Under the pieces are notes generated by a model. That model had not been told where the DNA came from and did not search any database. It was given only the letters and a program-made list of their open reading frames with translations. Below are positions 17,365-25,733 of a stretch of 64,000 nucleotides of DNA, piece by piece. Both the position numbers and the translations under genes were made by a program. The stretch spans positions 3,987,501-4,051,500 of the forward strand of contig NC_014623.1 of the NCBI RefSeq assembly GCF_000165485.1, read 5' to 3'. Position 1 is the first letter of the stretch, and each line of letters starts with the position of its first letter. Source of the DNA: Stigmatella aurantiaca DW4/3-1. Lineage in GTDB: Bacteria; Myxococcota; Myxococcia; Myxococcales; Myxococcaceae.

Positions 17365-18062
17365 ACTTGCTCCTCCCGTGCCCCTTTGGGGCTCATCGCC
17401 GCCCATCGCAGTCCCCGAAGGGCTGCTCCCTGCGTCAGGCTCAGCGCCGCGACGAGGGTTCCTGGATCCTTCTCCTCGACTTCCATCTCCAGCCGGTGCC
17501 CGTCGAAGTCGAGCGCGCAGGCCTTCACCATCACATTGCGCTCACCGAGGACCTTGCGCAGCGAGGCCTCCGCGGTGACGAGATCATCCGATTGGGCCGA
17601 GAGCATCACCCGCTGCTTCGGCGCTTTGTCCTCCTTGGTGATCAGGTCCAGCACCATCAGCAGGCCGGCGACGAACAGGGTGCCCATGCCGGCGAGCCCC
17701 AGGCTGCCGTGCCCGCAGGCCATGCCCAGGCCGATCATCAGAAAGAGGATGGCCGCGTCGCGCGGATCCTTGAGGCCCGAGCGGAAGCGCACGAAGCCGC
17801 CCAGTCCCACCAGCCCGAAGGCCTTGGCCACGCTGTCGCCGATGACGGCGGTGATGACCGCCGCGGCGGTGCACAGCAACACCTGCGCCTGGACCATGTC
17901 CGCCTTGGGCAGCGCGCGCCCCATCATCAGCCGCCAGGGCCGCAGGGACAGGAGCGCGCCGATGAGCACTGCGGCCGTCATCCGAGGGATGATCGAGGCC
18001 ATGGGAATCGAGGACAGCTCTTTGCCCAGGTCACTGAAGACTGCCGAGAAGGTGGGCTCCAT
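17361..18062 (-). CDS. DUF4956-like membrane protein
   Basis: 233 residues with about four hydrophobic segments: MTAAVLIGALLSL, a stretch around QAQVLLCTAAAVITAVIGD, AILFLMIGLGMACG and GMGTLFVAGLLMVLDLI. Between the second and third is GLGGFVRFRSGLKDPRDAAI, the most conserved part of DUF4956 proteins, which are distantly MgtC-like. A soluble C-terminal domain of about 75 residues has an ACT-like pattern. DUF4956 genes are commonly paired with VTC polyphosphate-polymerase-domain genes, as here. Its biochemical role is unknown; a membrane partner or channel for polyphosphate production is the usual speculation. Confidence 0.75.
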   Translation of the reverse strand: MEPTFSAVFSDLGKELSSIPMASIIPRMTAAVLIGALLSLRPWRLMMGRALPKADMVQAQVLLCTAAAVITAVIGDSVAKAFGLVGLGGFVRFRSGLKDPRDAAILFLMIGLGMACGHGSLGLAGMGTLFVAGLLMVLDLITKEDKAPKQRVMLSAQSDDLVTAEASLRKVLGERNVMVKACALDFDGHRLEMEVEEKDPGTLVAALSLTQGAALRGLRWAAMSPKGAREEQV

Positions 18063-18071
18063 GGTGTTTCC

Positions 18072-19766
18072 TCAGATGCTGGCGCGGGCTTCGGAGACGG
18101 TGGCCGGACGCACCACGCGGTCCAGGGCCGTTTCGTGGGCGGTGGCGATGACACAGTAGGCGTTGCGCAGCAGCGGCAGCCGCCCCGGGAAGGTGCTCAG
18201 CACGCGGTGGATGAGCGCCTCCGCGCGGTCCGTCAGCGGCAGCCCCCGGAGCGAGGAGAGGACGGTGGCGGGCCAGCGGTCCGCGAAGTCCTCGCGCAGG
18301 CGCCAGGCCCGGAAGTCATCCATGCCGTCGATCGAGTCGATGGCCTCCTTGGTGAGCGCGGCCCCCTGCTCGCGCAGGGCGAAGGCCTCGGCGGTGGCGA
18401 GCCCCGTCAGCGAGCGGAGCACCAGCTTCAGCGCCTTGCCCATGAGCTGCTCGCGCAAGCCGCTGGCGAACGGCGAGTCCTGGCCGGTGACGCTGCGCAG
18501 CACCGCGAGCCGGTCATGCGAGACGAGCGACTCGCGCAGCGCATCCACGCGCTCTCCTTTGAGGCCCGTGAGGCTGCGCGCCACCTCCGAGTACAGCTTC
18601 TTCTGGATGCCCAGCTCGCGCACGGACCAGGCCACCTCGTTCTCCACGCCCGCCAGGCCCAGGAGCACCTGAGGCAGGTGCCGGTCATGCAGCGCGCGCT
18701 CCCGCAGGGCCCACGCCTCCTGGGTGTCATTGCCCTTGAGCCCTGTCACCACTTCCCCCGGGGCGAGCGGGTAGAGCTGCGAGCGCAGCGCCATGGCGCG
18801 GGGGGCCTGGAGGCTACCGAGGCTGGCGGCGACATCCACCGGCACCACCTTGGAGAGCAGCTCCCGCAGCGACCACGAGGCTTCATCCTCCAGGCCCGAG
18901 AGGCTGCGCACCGACAGGCCCGGGAAGCGCTCCACGGACGCGAGCCTGCGCTGGTGGGGCGCCAGGCCCGGCACGCCGCCCAGCAGCCACACCGCCAGGG
19001 CGGGCTCGCGCACCTCCAGCGCATCCAGCCCCTGGAAGAAGCGCTCCTCCACGTGCTCCACCGTCACCGGCTCCGGGGTCACCTGGGCCGAGGGGCTGAT
19101 GCACTGGACCTGGGGCTCGCGCCGCTCCAGCCTCGCGAGCACCGCGTCGACGATGCGCTGCTCCAGCGCCCACAGGGGCTGGTCGTTGTTCTCGATGACG
19201 AGCCAGCGCGCCGGATCCTTGCGCGCCATCTCCAGGAAGGCCTCCCGCACGCGCACGGACAGCCCCGCGCCCGCCAACCCCTTGCGGCTGTCTCCGTCCG
19301 AGTTCCGGCCTTCCTTGACCTTGCCCAGCCGCTTGCGCAGCCGCGCCAGGTCCGGCTCCACGTCCACCAGGATGACCAGGTCCGGCCAGATGCCCTTCGA
19401 GGCCAGCTCGCACGCGGGCGCCAGATCTTCCAGGGGCAGGCCCCGCCCGCCGCCGCTCAGGGCCAGCTGCGAGTAGAGGTAGCGGTCGCTGATGCACACC
19501 TCGCCCCGGCAGAGCGCGGGGGAGATGACTTCCTCGAGCTGCTGAGCGTCCCGCGCCAGGTTGAGGAAGAACTCGGTGCGCGCGCCCATCTCCAGCAGCT
19601 TCGAGTCCCGGGTGAAGTCCCGGACGCGTCTCGCGATGGGAGACTGCAACTCGCCGCCCTCGCGGGCGTGAGCCACCTTGTAGCCCTGACGCCGCAACCG
19701 CGCGGCCAGGAGGTTGGAGAGTGTCGTCTTGCCGCTGCCGTCGATGCCTTCGAAGTCGATAAACAC
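18072..19766 (-). CDS. Thymidylate-kinase-like P-loop protein fused to a helical repeat domain
   Basis: 564 residues with a GTG start at 19766, six bases after the VTC-domain stop. Residues 1-215 resemble thymidylate kinase: P-loop FEGIDGSGKTT (5-15), ISDRYLYSQLALSGGG (92-107, the DR(Y) motif), VILVDVEPDLARLRKR (131-146) and a basic LID-like region 143-162. Residues about 286-524 are roughly nine copies of a 27-28-residue repeat with consensus SLxGLxxxxAWxLRE. No ordinary Tmk carries this tail, so housekeeping dTMP kinase is doubtful. The P-loop fold is shared with PPK2 polyphosphate kinases; with the VTC gene beside it, a polyphosphate- or nucleotide-coupled phosphotransferase is an attractive inference, but TMP kinase activity remains possible. 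Confidence 0.8.
   Translation of the reverse strand: MFIDFEGIDGSGKTTLSNLLAARLRRQGYKVAHAREGGELQSPIARRVRDFTRDSKLLEMGARTEFFLNLARDAQQLEEVISPALCRGEVCISDRYLYSQLALSGGGRGLPLEDLAPACELASKGIWPDLVILVDVEPDLARLRKRLGKVKEGRNSDGDSRKGLAGAGLSVRVREAFLEMARKDPARWLVIENNDQPLWALEQRIVDAVLARLERREPQVQCISPSAQVTPEPVTVEHVEERFFQGLDALEVREPALAVWLLGGVPGLAPHQRRLASVERFPGLSVRSLSGLEDEASWSLRELLSKVVPVDVAASLGSLQAPRAMALRSQLYPLAPGEVVTGLKGNDTQEAWALRERALHDRHLPQVLLGLAGVENEVAWSVRELGIQKKLYSEVARSLTGLKGERVDALRESLVSHDRLAVLRSVTGQDSPFASGLREQLMGKALKLVLRSLTGLATAEAFALREQGAALTKEAIDSIDGMDDFRAWRLREDFADRWPATVLSSLRGLPLTDRAEALIHRVLSTFPGRLPLLRNAYCVIATAHETALDRVVRPATVSEARASI
18195..18911 (-). repeat. About nine 27-28-residue protein repeats within the kinase fusion
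   Basis: Coding repeat. Successive units begin VRSLSGLEDEASWSLREL, AASLGSLQAPRAMALRSQ, VTGLKGNDTQEAWALRER, LLGLAGVENEVAWSVREL, ARSLTGLKGERVDALRES, LRSVTGQDSPFASGLREQ, LRSLTGLATAEAFALREQ, IDSIDGMDDFRAWRLRED and LSSLRGLPLTDRAEALIH. Each unit looks like a pair of short helices, suggesting an elongated solenoid. Confidence 0.8.
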
Positions 19767-19772
19767 GGTGCC

Positions 19773-20489
19773 CTAACCCCCAAGAACCCCATCCGCGGCG
19801 AAGGAGTGAATCCTCGCCATCCCCTCGGCGAACTTGCTGTACGCCGGTTTCCTGCCGCCCGGGTGCATCGCCGCCAGCCACTCTGGCAACTCCTGACCCA
19901 GGTGCTTCACCTCCATCACCACACGGCTGTCCAGGGAGAGCGGTGGCCCGAGCCGCTCCTGGGTCAGGGCCGTCTCCGACAGCGCCAGCCCGGGAGGGAT
20001 GGCGTGGTAGCCAATGGCTCGGTCCACCGTCACCCGCCAGGTGTGCGAGGCCTGGTACACGTGCCGCTGGTACGTCACCCCCAACACGGGAATCAGTCCG
20101 CCCCCGGCAATCAACGGCAGCAGGCCCGTGCCCCCGCGCAGGACGCTCTTCAGCCGCGAGCGCGGTACCCACACCCGGCGCTTCTGCGTCACCCCATTGC
20201 GCTCACGTTTGGCCTCGAGCACCACGCGCTCGACACCGTCGGCCCCCAGGTCCGGCGAGTACTCCTTGGTGCGGACCTTCAGGCAATCCTGCGGGGTGAG
20301 CATGGCCCGCTGGGCCAGCGGGTACCCCGGCTTGTCGAAGTAGACGGACACGATGCGCGTGGGCGGAGGGAGGTAGCCATCCAGCTCCAGGCACAGCCGA
20401 GAGCAGATCGTCGCGGCGGCCTGAGCGTCCAGCACCAGCTTGAATTCGCGGCGCAGCTTGGTGACTTCACCTTCGGCGAACGAGAGCAT
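19773..20489 (-). CDS. VTC-domain polyphosphate polymerase-like protein
   Basis: 238 residues, the length of a stand-alone VTC catalytic domain. The tunnel-lining motifs are in family order: RREFKL (13-18), SVYFD (48-52), LKVRTKEY (70-77), VVLEAKRERN (89-98) with KRR at 103-105, GVTYQRHVY (137-145), VTVDRA (153-158), VVMEVKH (190-196) and AYSKF (216-220). In yeast Vtc4 the equivalent Arg/Lys/Glu residues bind and extend polyphosphate from ATP. The basic residues are well kept, so activity is plausible. Preceded by the porin gene (16-base gap) and followed by the P-loop repeat protein. No signal peptide, so it should be cytoplasmic. Confidence 0.85.
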   Translation of the reverse strand: MLSFAEGEVTKLRREFKLVLDAQAAATICSRLCLELDGYLPPPTRIVSVYFDKPGYPLAQRAMLTPQDCLKVRTKEYSPDLGADGVERVVLEAKRERNGVTQKRRVWVPRSRLKSVLRGGTGLLPLIAGGGLIPVLGVTYQRHVYQASHTWRVTVDRAIGYHAIPPGLALSETALTQERLGPPLSLDSRVVMEVKHLGQELPEWLAAMHPGGRKPAYSKFAEGMARIHSFAADGVLGG

Positions 20490-20505
20490 GATCGTATCCC
20501 CGTTC

Positions 20506-21672
20506 CTAGAATCGGGTGGCCAGCTGCAGGGACAGTTCGGTGCCAGGCACTTCGTCGCCTGGACGAAGGCCGCGCTCGGCCTGTAGCTGTGCCTTGAAGA
20601 AGTCCGAGAAGAGGATGTTGATGCCCCCCACGGTTGTCCAGCCGCGTCCGCTCACATCTCCCCGGAGCTGAAGCGCTTCCACGCCGGCGACCGGCTGGAG
20701 GGCCCACTCCTGGGAGATCGGCAGCTCGTAGCTGAGCAGCCCGAGCTGCGCGGTGAAGGGGCCCAGGGCGAGCTGTCCCCGGACGAACTCACCCGAGACG
20801 TGCAGGGCTCCCAGCTTGACGAGGGCATCGGCCGCCACCGCGTGGCGGGGGATTCCCTCCATCACCTGCACCATGTAGCTGCTGACGCCCACGGTGAGCG
20901 CCTTGAAGGGGCGTACGCTCACGCGCGCGGCCGCGTCCTCGCTGGTGCGCTTGCCCAACTCGTCCTCGGAGCCCTCGAAGAGGCCGCCGGAGATCCTCAG
21001 GTTCCACGCCCCCTTGAGCCGGACCTCGCCCATCATCCCCAGGCGCCGCCCGCCCAACTGGTGCGTCTCCGTCAGGTAGTCCTCGACGAGCCCCCGGCTG
21101 ACCAACGGCAGATCCCAGCTCGACTCGAGGGTGCGCTCCAGGAAGGGGGCCTTGAACTGGCCGGCATAGAGCCGAAGGCTCTTCTGGCCATTCGCGAGCC
21201 GGACGAAGGCGTCCTTCAGGATGTTCTTCGAGGACAAATCGCCGGTCACCTCGGCTTCGAGGTGCTTGAACGAGGCGCCCACGCCCACGCGCGCCGAAGG
21301 GATCGACAGCGTCCGGGCGTAGTCCGTGCGCTCATCGGCCCGGGCCCGGGCGAAGACGCGGCCGAACACGCGCACCTCGCGCTGGGGGGGCCGCTCCTCG
21401 GCCGCGCTCAGGCTCTCGCCCAGCGGTTCGATCTTGGGCTTGGGCTCTTCGGGCGGGGCGTCCGGGCTGCGGGTGCTCGCGGGCCGCGTCACCGCGCCGG
21501 GGTTCACCGGCAGCGCCTCGGCGATGAGGGTGGGCTCGGCAGGGGAGGCGGAGGCTTCCTGGGAAGTCGCCTCCGGGGAGGAGGCCTCTTGTGCCCATGC
21601 GGGCACGCTCACCAGGATCGCGGTGAGAAGGCTCCGCCACGCCGATTCCACCCCGCCACGCCACCCACCCAT
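20506..21672 (-). CDS. Outer-membrane porin, phosphate-selective OprO/OprP-like
   Basis: 388 residues from ATG 21672 with GGGAGG 8 bases upstream. Signal peptide (SLLTAILVSVPAWAQ), then a Pro/Glu/Ala-rich linker of about 90 residues. The barrel portion resembles phosphate-selective porins: KDAFVRLANGQKSLRLYAGQF followed by KAPFLERTLESS is the OprO/P signature, and the end LSLQLATRF has the terminal aromatic needed for outer-membrane insertion. Alternating beta strands fill the rest. As first gene of the VTC operon it could bring phosphate or polyphosphate across the outer membrane; selectivity is inferred only from family. Confidence 0.8.
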   Translation of the reverse strand: MGGWRGGVESAWRSLLTAILVSVPAWAQEASSPEATSQEASASPAEPTLIAEALPVNPGAVTRPASTRSPDAPPEEPKPKIEPLGESLSAAEERPPQREVRVFGRVFARARADERTDYARTLSIPSARVGVGASFKHLEAEVTGDLSSKNILKDAFVRLANGQKSLRLYAGQFKAPFLERTLESSWDLPLVSRGLVEDYLTETHQLGGRRLGMMGEVRLKGAWNLRISGGLFEGSEDELGKRTSEDAAARVSVRPFKALTVGVSSYMVQVMEGIPRHAVAADALVKLGALHVSGEFVRGQLALGPFTAQLGLLSYELPISQEWALQPVAGVEALQLRGDVSGRGWTTVGGINILFSDFFKAQLQAERGLRPGDEVPGTELSLQLATRF

Positions 21673-21756
21673 GAGTCCCGCCTCCCGGTTGCTGCCGCCG
21701 AGGCTTCAGTTGCAACACGGGTGCCCGGGACGGGCTCTGTCGAAAAGAAGACGGGT

Positions 21757-21772
21757 GCGCGGCGATCCGCGC
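21757..21772 (-). terminator. Small hairpin followed by T-rich sequence
   Basis: GCGCGG (21757-21762) and CCGCGC (21767-21772) pair around four bases. Read on the minus strand it is followed by CTTCTTTT within 10 bases. It lies between the single-helix membrane protein gene and the porin gene and might separate them. Confidence 0.3.
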
Positions 21773-21854
21773 GGAAAACAGGTCGAATCGCGCGGTTTTG
21801 CCCCGCAGAAGGGAAAAGGATTTCCCTCAGGGAGAAGAAGGGGCGCCCTCGAAG

Positions 21855-22493
21855 TTACAGGCGCGACGGTTCATCCGGCTGGGGGGCAGAAGAAATTTCG
21901 GTCTCGGCGGCAGGCGGCTCTGTGGGTTTTTCCTTCTGGAGCATGCGGACCCCCCAGATCATCGTGAGGAGCCCGCCCAGCCCCAACAGGCCCCAAAGGA
22001 TGAAGGAGGGCACCTGCGGGGAGCCCACCTCGAACTCCGCGTGGAGCACCTTGAGCCGGGTTGTCCGGAAGCTCACGTCGAGCTGGTGGACGGCGGCGCG
22101 CTCCGGCACGAACTCCGCGTGCCAGTTGACGGCGCCCTTCTGGACGGTTTGGACTTGGCCGTGGGTCGAGCCCCGCTCGCGGAGCGAGAGGGTGATGGGG
22201 CCCTCGAAGGGGGCGCCCTGGAAGCTGCCGACATGAAGGGTGACCTTCACGGGCTCCCCGGCGCGGGGGGCCAAGGGTTGGAGGGAGCCTTGCAGCCGGT
22301 CCTCCGCGTCAGCCCAGGCCAGCTCCAGCACGCCGCCACGCCGGTCCACGGCAATTCGGTCTGGCATGTCCGCGGCCACGGCCAGGGTGGCGATCAGCAG
22401 GCAAGCGCTCGGGAACCCCCGCCCGGACGTGGTAAGACGGTTTTGCCTCCTCTTGCCCTGTCGTCTAAGATGCCCTGTCTCCACACCACCCAC
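21855..22493 (-). CDS. Single-pass membrane protein of unknown function
   Basis: 212 residues using GTG at 22493; another GTG at 22484 is possible and no good Shine-Dalgarno decides. A hydrophobic stretch near residues 27-40 (ACLLIATLAVAAD) looks like a signal peptide. A beta-rich extracytoplasmic domain follows (EPVKVTLHVGSFQGAPFEGP, with WHAEFVPERAAVHQLDVSFR), then one transmembrane helix (FILWGLLGLGGLLTMIWGV) and a short Pro/Glu cytoplasmic tail. It resembles an Ig-like domain anchored to the membrane. Not recognised further. Divergent from the Ser/Thr kinase gene, with only 32 bases between starts. Confidence 0.65.
   Translation of the reverse strand: MGGVETGHLRRQGKRRQNRLTTSGRGFPSACLLIATLAVAADMPDRIAVDRRGGVLELAWADAEDRLQGSLQPLAPRAGEPVKVTLHVGSFQGAPFEGPITLSLRERGSTHGQVQTVQKGAVNWHAEFVPERAAVHQLDVSFRTTRLKVLHAEFEVGSPQVPSFILWGLLGLGGLLTMIWGVRMLQKEKPTEPPAAETEISSAPQPDEPSRL
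22443..22471 (+). promoter_or_regulatory. Candidate promoter of first Ser/Thr kinase
   Basis: TTGCCT (22443-22448) and TAAGAT (22466-22471) lie 17 bases apart, each 4 of 6 to the sigma-70 consensus, giving a leader of about 48 bases. The element would sit inside the 5' end of the divergent gene. Confidence 0.35.
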
Positions 22494-22525
22494 TTCCGCT
22501 TGCTCCCCCCGGCGAGCCCACCGGG

Positions 22526-24829
22526 ATGAATCCTCAGCCTTTCGGGAAATACCAGCTTCTGAAGAAGCTCGCCACGGGCGGCATGGCCGAGGTCTGGCTT
22601 GCGCGCCAGACGGGGATTGAAGGCTTCGCCAAGAACCTGGTCGTCAAGCGCATCCTTCCGCACCTGGCGGAGGATCATGAGTTCGTGGAGATGTTCCGGA
22701 ACGAGGCGCTGATCGCCGCGCGCTTCACCCACCCGAACATCGCCCAGGTGTACGAATTCGGCGAGGCCAACGGCACCTACTACATCGCCATGGAGTTCAT
22801 CCATGGCGAGGACCTGGGCCGGGTGATGCGCAAGGCCTACAGCACGGAGCAATGGATTGCCCGGCCCTTGGCCATCCGCATCGTCGCCAGCGCGTGTGAG
22901 GGGTTGTACTACGCGCACACCCGGACGGATGACGCGGGCCGCCCCCTCAAGGTGGTGCACCGGGACATCTCGCCGCAGAACATCCTCATCAGCTTCGACG
23001 GCTCGGTGAAGCTGGTGGACTTCGGCATCGCCAAGGCCGCGGATCAGGTGGGGCTGACGAAGTCCGGCGCCATCAAGGGCAAGTTTGCCTACATGGCGCC
23101 CGAGCAGGCCTCGGGCAAGGCGCTGGATCACCGCGCGGACATTTTCGCCATCGGGCTGGTGCTGTACGAACTGCTCACGTGCAACCGCCCGCTCAAGCGG
23201 GAGACGGAGCTGGCCACGCTCCAGGCCGCGCTGGAGTGCAGCATCCAGCCCCCCTCCGAGGTGGCCGATGTGCCCCCGGCCCTGGACGATGTGGTGATGC
23301 GGGCGCTGTCGAAGGCGGCGGATGACCGCTACCGGGACGCGCGCCAGTTCCAGCTGGCCCTCGAGGAGGCCCTCGTCCGGGAGCAGGCGGTGGCCAGCTC
23401 GGTGCAGATCTCCGAGTTGATGGAGACGCTTTTCGCGGAGCGGCTCCAGGAGGAGAAGAAGTCAGGCAATCCCGAGCCGAACGGCGAGGAGTCCAGCAGC
23501 TCTTCCAACCTGGCGGCGCCCGCGCCCCCGCCCGAGGAGCCCGCGCAGGCCCGGGGTGGGCGCGCGGCCCCCGCGGTGGCGGACATGCGCTGGGAGGCCC
23601 CTCCGGGGGAGAGCTCCCAGCGTCTCGAGCGGCCACGGACTTCCACGGGCATCCGCCCCGCCACGCGCACCTCGCAGCCTCCGTCGCTGCACGAGGAGAT
23701 GAACGAGTACCTGGCGCCCCAGGGCACCCAGGTGGCGACCCCCCGTCGCGCGGGGGAGACGCCGCGCCGCTCCACCAGCGCCGGGCAGACGGCCGTCGCG
23801 CGGGCCCCCTCGCGCCCAGAGGTGAAAAGCTCGGGGGAGGACACGTTGCCCGTCCGGCGCACCTCCTCCCGGCCGCTGCCGCTGGAGACGGAGCGTCCGG
23901 CCCCCCGGCCCTCGCGTCCGGCCCTGGCCCTGGAGGCCCGGGAGCGGCCCTCGGAGGAGGACGTCGGCGAGGAGGACTCCGAGAACACGCAATTTCCGGA
24001 GCCGGAGCCCATGCCTCCGCCCGCGCCGCGGCGCAGGACCACGGGCCACATCAGCCAGGTGCGTCCGCCGGGCGAGCCGTCCCAACCGCCGCGCCGGCGC
24101 ACGAGCACCTCCGCGAAGAGCCTGGTGGTCAAGGAGCCGCCCCCACCCCGCAAGCCCGTGGTGGTGGAGGATGACGAGCCCTCGTCGCCCCCGGCGCCGG
24201 TCTCGACGGCGCGCAACAAGGTGGGGGCCCTGAGGAACTCGGTCGAGCTCCTCAAGAAGGTGGCCGTGGGGACTGCTGCCGTCGCGGTGGCCGGGGCCAT
24301 CTTCGTCTTCCGCGACAAGCTCAGCATCAAGGGGATCGACGGCCAGCGGATCCTCGTGTCGGTGGACACCTCTCCCAGGACCTTTGTGACGGTGCGGCAC
24401 AGCGACCGGTGTGGCAGCGCCGAGCCGACGACGCCCCTGGGGGAGACGCCGCTCAAGGGCGTGGATGGCGCGCACATCCAGGACACGCTGGTGCTGGAGA
24501 ACGTGCAGCAGGGCATCTACGCCGAGGAGGAGCTGCCCTACGGCGAGCCGGGCGAGACGAAGGTCATCAAGCGGGAGTTCAAGATGGGCTCCGTCCAGCT
24601 CAAGGTCACCCCCAAGAATCCGGGCACCATCACCATCCGGGAGCGGGGCCAGGACATTCAGATCTTCACGCCGGGCATGTCGTTCGATCTGATGGAGGGC
24701 TTGCACACGCTGGAACTCCACGGCGAGAAGATCGAGGTGCCCCTGACGGTGGAGGTTCAAGTCAAGCGGGGGGACACCACCAGCGTGTCGGTGGACCTGA
24801 ACAACAAGACCGTGCGGGTCCTGCCCTAG
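22526..24829 (+). CDS. Transmembrane Ser/Thr protein kinase with C-terminal extracytoplasmic domain
   Basis: 767 residues. The N-terminal Hanks-type kinase domain has the glycine loop [11 protein letters not shown] (16-26), catalytic Lys41, HRD at 145-147 (VHRDISPQN), DFG at 165-167 (VDFGIAKA) and MAPEQ, so it should be active. Residues about 310-560 are a Pro/Arg/Glu-rich linker of low complexity. One hydrophobic helix near 577-596 ([17 protein letters not shown]) is the likely membrane anchor. The remaining 165 residues form a beta-rich domain ([36 protein letters not shown]) like PEGA-type sensor modules. It probably signals from envelope to cytoplasm. The 3' end overlaps the convergent rhodanese gene by 4 bases. 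Confidence 0.9.
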   Translation: MNPQPFGKYQLLKKLATGGMAEVWLARQTGIEGFAKNLVVKRILPHLAEDHEFVEMFRNEALIAARFTHPNIAQVYEFGEANGTYYIAMEFIHGEDLGRVMRKAYSTEQWIARPLAIRIVASACEGLYYAHTRTDDAGRPLKVVHRDISPQNILISFDGSVKLVDFGIAKAADQVGLTKSGAIKGKFAYMAPEQASGKALDHRADIFAIGLVLYELLTCNRPLKRETELATLQAALECSIQPPSEVADVPPALDDVVMRALSKAADDRYRDARQFQLALEEALVREQAVASSVQISELMETLFAERLQEEKKSGNPEPNGEESSSSSNLAAPAPPPEEPAQARGGRAAPAVADMRWEAPPGESSQRLERPRTSTGIRPATRTSQPPSLHEEMNEYLAPQGTQVATPRRAGETPRRSTSAGQTAVARAPSRPEVKSSGEDTLPVRRTSSRPLPLETERPAPRPSRPALALEARERPSEEDVGEEDSENTQFPEPEPMPPPAPRRRTTGHISQVRPPGEPSQPPRRRTSTSAKSLVVKEPPPPRKPVVVEDDEPSSPPAPVSTARNKVGALRNSVELLKKVAVGTAAVAVAGAIFVFRDKLSIKGIDGQRILVSVDTSPRTFVTVRHSDRCGSAEPTTPLGETPLKGVDGAHIQDTLVLENVQQGIYAEEELPYGEPGETKVIKREFKMGSVQLKVTPKNPGTITIRERGQDIQIFTPGMSFDLMEGLHTLELHGEKIEVPLTVEVQVKRGDTTSVSVDLNNKTVRVLP

Positions 24830-25158
24830 TAGCGGGGCAGGAGGGGATCCACCAGGTGGGCATAGAGGTCGATGCCGCCCCGGAGGGAGACGGCCTCGAT
24901 GCCCAGGGATCTCAGGTATGCCGCGCCATCCAGGCTGCGGATGCCGTGGTGGCAGTAGACGACGACGGAGTGGCCCCGGAAACGCTCCAGCTCCGAGGCA
25001 CGCTCCTCCAGGTCGGGCAGGGGAATGAGCACCGAGCCCGGCAGGGCCACCTGCTCGTGCTCCTCGGGAAAACGCACGTCCAGCAAGAGGGGACGCTGGT
25101 CGGGGGGCCCCGCGAGGCGGGCGGCCAACTCAGGGGGAGAGATTTCCGGGATGGGCAT
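24826..25158 (-). CDS. Single-domain rhodanese-like sulfurtransferase
   Basis: 110 residues from ATG 25158; the long upstream extension of the frame crosses the divergent Fe-S gene and was rejected. It is a complete small rhodanese domain: LLLDVRFPEEHEQVALPGSV (24-43) and the active-site loop VYCHHGIRS with Cys69, then LRGGIDLY. Cys69 would carry a persulfide. It is transcribed divergently from an A-type iron-sulfur carrier gene 138 bases away, so sulfur delivery to Fe-S biogenesis is a reasonable guess. Its stop codon overlaps the stop of the convergent kinase gene. Confidence 0.9.
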   Translation of the reverse strand: MPIPEISPPELAARLAGPPDQRPLLLDVRFPEEHEQVALPGSVLIPLPDLEERASELERFRGHSVVVYCHHGIRSLDGAAYLRSLGIEAVSLRGGIDLYAHLVDPLLPRY

Positions 25159-25296
25159 GGAGGGGCCTTTCAGGCGGACAAGCCCTTGCGCAGGGACAGG
25201 CCATGTATGCAGGGGTATAACCCGGCATTCCGGTGCAGGACGGATGGCTTTTGAGATGCCTGGCGTTATAAGGCGCAAGCAAGGAGACTGACGAAC

Positions 25297-25680
25297 ATGG
25301 ATACGACGACCACCCCTGCTCCTGCTTCGCTGGACGTGCAGGCCACCCCCCTCAACCCGGTGAGGCTGTCCAACGCCGCTGTGACGCAGGTGAAGGAAGT
25401 CATCAAGGCCCAGGGCTTCGAGGGCTACTTCTTCTCCATCCGCGTGGTGCCCGCCGGCTGCAGCGGCCTGGGCTACGATCTGAACCTCGTCAAGGAAGCG
25501 AAGCCGAACGATCACGTCTGGGAGCAGGACGGCGTGAAGATCACCACCGACGCGCTGAGCAGCAAGTACCTGCTGGGCACGGTGGTGGACTTCGTCTCGT
25601 CGGTGACGGGCGCGGGCTTCAAGTTCGAGAACCCGAACGCCAAGTCGTCTTGCGGTTGCGGCACCTCGTTCTCCACCTGA
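25297..25680 (+). CDS. A-type iron-sulfur carrier (IscA/ErpA/HesB family)
   Basis: 127 residues, the usual 107-residue domain preceded by a short Thr/Pro/Ala-rich tail. The three ligand cysteines are Cys55 in VVPAGCSGLGYD and Cys119/Cys121 in SSCGCG. These proteins carry Fe-S clusters to target enzymes. AAGGAG lies 9 bases before the ATG. A TTATAA at 25266-25271 might be a -10 box but has no -35 at a good distance. Confidence 0.92.
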   Translation: MDTTTTPAPASLDVQATPLNPVRLSNAAVTQVKEVIKAQGFEGYFFSIRVVPAGCSGLGYDLNLVKEAKPNDHVWEQDGVKITTDALSSKYLLGTVVDFVSSVTGAGFKFENPNAKSSCGCGTSFST

Positions 25681-25695
25681 GCCGTGAGGGGCCGC

Positions 25696-25721
25696 GCCCC
25701 CTTCCCGCGTGAGGAGGGGGC
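25696..25721. terminator. Hairpin between convergent Fe-S carrier and thioesterase genes
   Basis: GCCCCCTTC (25696-25704) pairs with GGAGGGGGC (25713-25721) with one U-G wobble around an 8-base loop. It sits between two convergent stops and could serve both genes. No U-tract. Confidence 0.45.
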
Positions 25722-25733
25722 TTGGCGCTGGCT

